The notes under the pieces are model-generated. The model was given only the letters and a program-made list of their open reading frames with translations, was not told the DNA's origin and did no database searches. The position numbers and the translations under genes were made by a program. A DNA stretch of 60,000 bases, taken from the NCBI RefSeq assembly GCF_037975245.1, contig NC_092564.1, forward strand, positions 11,930,484-11,990,483, in the 5' to 3' direction. Positions 58,886 through 60,000 of this stretch are shown here, piece after piece. Position 1 is the stretch's first letter; each line of letters begins with the position of its first letter. The stretch is from Apostichopus japonicus (Eukaryota > Echinodermata > Holothuroidea > Aspidochirotida > Stichopodidae).

Positions 58886-60000
58886 CTCACCCTACCCCTT
58901 ACACCGACAACTCCATTTTTGACGTTTCCATTTTTCCTCTCTCACTACTGTATCTATATATTATATACTCTATTTGGTCTATCATAACGCGCGCGCGTGT
59001 GTGTATGGACGCCTTAAATTATTGTACAACTGTGCCATGAAACCAACTGTGGCTGGTCTCGAACTCGACTGAGTCGTCGGGGAACATGACTCTTTCGGGA
59101 AGGGGGCGACCGCCCCTCCCCCCGAGCATATTTTTTTTTTTGATATCGCTAGTAATTTTAAAATAGAAAATGCTTAGATACAACTAAGAAGGCATGGGGA
59201 GTGTCATTGCCAGCGATCTGGGAGGAATTTTCGGCCAAAATGTTTTGTACGCTTCGCGCCAACTTATGATGGCGCTACGCTTAGATAGTTTGCCTACAGA
59301 CTTCGCCCCTCCCTTGGAAAATACTCGCTACGCGCCCGTTCGAATTTGTTAAGCAACAGCAGATATCATATCATATCAATGAGCATGAAAATGGCGTTCC
59401 AGGGTGAACAGCTTCAAAACTGTCTGTGTGTGTATAGTCAAAGGCGAGGGAGCCCAATTTGATTTGGGGAGCTGTAACGACTTGCGCGAAAAATATATAA
59501 CCAATATTTTTCGCGCGCTCCGCTCGCGTTCAACATGTTAATGTCAATATCATAAAAGCAAGCATCGGTTATTACATCGCATGCCATCGTGTACCGTACG
59601 GTCCCTGAAAGTTGCGTAGTACACCGCGGGATGCCCATTTAAACAACGAAATGTCTTATGTAGATGCAATTTATTTTTCTTTCAGTATAGGTGCCCGAAA
59701 AATTCTCATCATATTGGCCGAATTTTCAGGAAAAAAATATTGGACGGAGGGGGGGGGGGGGTTGGCAGCCCACCGCCTCCTACGCCTATGTGTGTAGTGC
59801 TCGGTTTCGGAAATATCTGGTATTTGTTTAATTTCCTTCAACCAAGTTTTATAATAGCCGTTATAAGAGGTTTTAATATTTGTACCCACAATAAATGAAC
59901 TGTGTCTGAATTTTCGAAAATTTCCTGACCAACATTCTTCATCATATTTTCCTCTACTCGTGCAATTTTGGCCTGTCTGTTAGGAGTTCAAGGAGGTTTT
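58886..60000. other. GC-richer dispersed-repeat DNA
   Basis: Contains a CG/TG run (58988-59005) and phrases such as GTACGCTTCGCGCCAACTTA and TACTCGCTACGCGCCC, typical of dispersed repeats. A right end CGCCTCCTACGCCTATG near 59773 resembles the TIR of the hAT MITE at 27.7-28.1 kb. No gene was recognised up to the window end. Confidence 0.5.

Overview
This is a eukaryotic nuclear window: spliced genes with GT-AG introns, poor coding density and a heavy load of LINE, SINE, MITE and tandem-repeat DNA. The codon style, the many short CCTAGGCC-type runs around 31.9-33.2 kb and the repeat families suggest a marine invertebrate deuterostome, most likely an echinoderm (perhaps a sea cucumber). That assignment is inference.

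Two genes can be supported, both on the + strand. (1) A complete 7-exon gene (3664-22137) encodes a 407-residue vesicular-type zinc transporter of the SLC30A2/3/4/8 (ZnT) group. All splice phases agree, and both HxxxD zinc sites, the His-rich loop, the N-terminal HCH motif and the C-terminal CxxC are present. (2) The last two coding exons of SRP68 (47622-47700 and 48901-49199) encode the C-terminal part of the signal recognition particle 68 kDa subunit. Its 5' exons were not found in the window. Between the two genes lie scrambled fragments of an ABCC/MRP-type ABC transporter exon (34775-34870, 37586-37741, 38494-38526), which look like a pseudogene broken up by tandem repeats.

Layout: 1-3600 intergenic with a 99-bp tandem array, a tRNA-derived SINE and a hammerhead-like motif. 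3.6-22.1 kb zinc transporter, whose introns carry an inverted-repeat MITE, a hAT-like element, LINE fragments, a 2.47-kb transposon with TTCT target duplications and eight copies of one 15-mer, and a tandem repeat containing perfect DR1 nuclear-receptor-type sites. 22.1-34.6 kb mostly non-coding, with a hAT-type MITE (perfect 8-bp TSD), a 12-bp minisatellite and a roughly 180-bp satellite. 34.6-38.5 kb ABCC fragments in a roughly 62-bp minisatellite. About 38.6-47.4 kb a decayed Jockey/I-type LINE interrupted by a 4.43-kb foldback transposon (40480-44910). 47.6-49.2 kb SRP68 3' end. 51.2-54.4 kb tRNA-like units in a 163-bp tandem array, split by a LINE. 55-60 kb nested MITE and LINE plus GC-rich repeats.

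The zinc transporter and SRP68 do not act in one pathway. The strongest structural novelties are the foldback element with near-perfect 598-bp arms, the TTCT-flanked element with repeated TGTCCCGTACGTCAC motifs, and the tandem array of A-box/B-box units.
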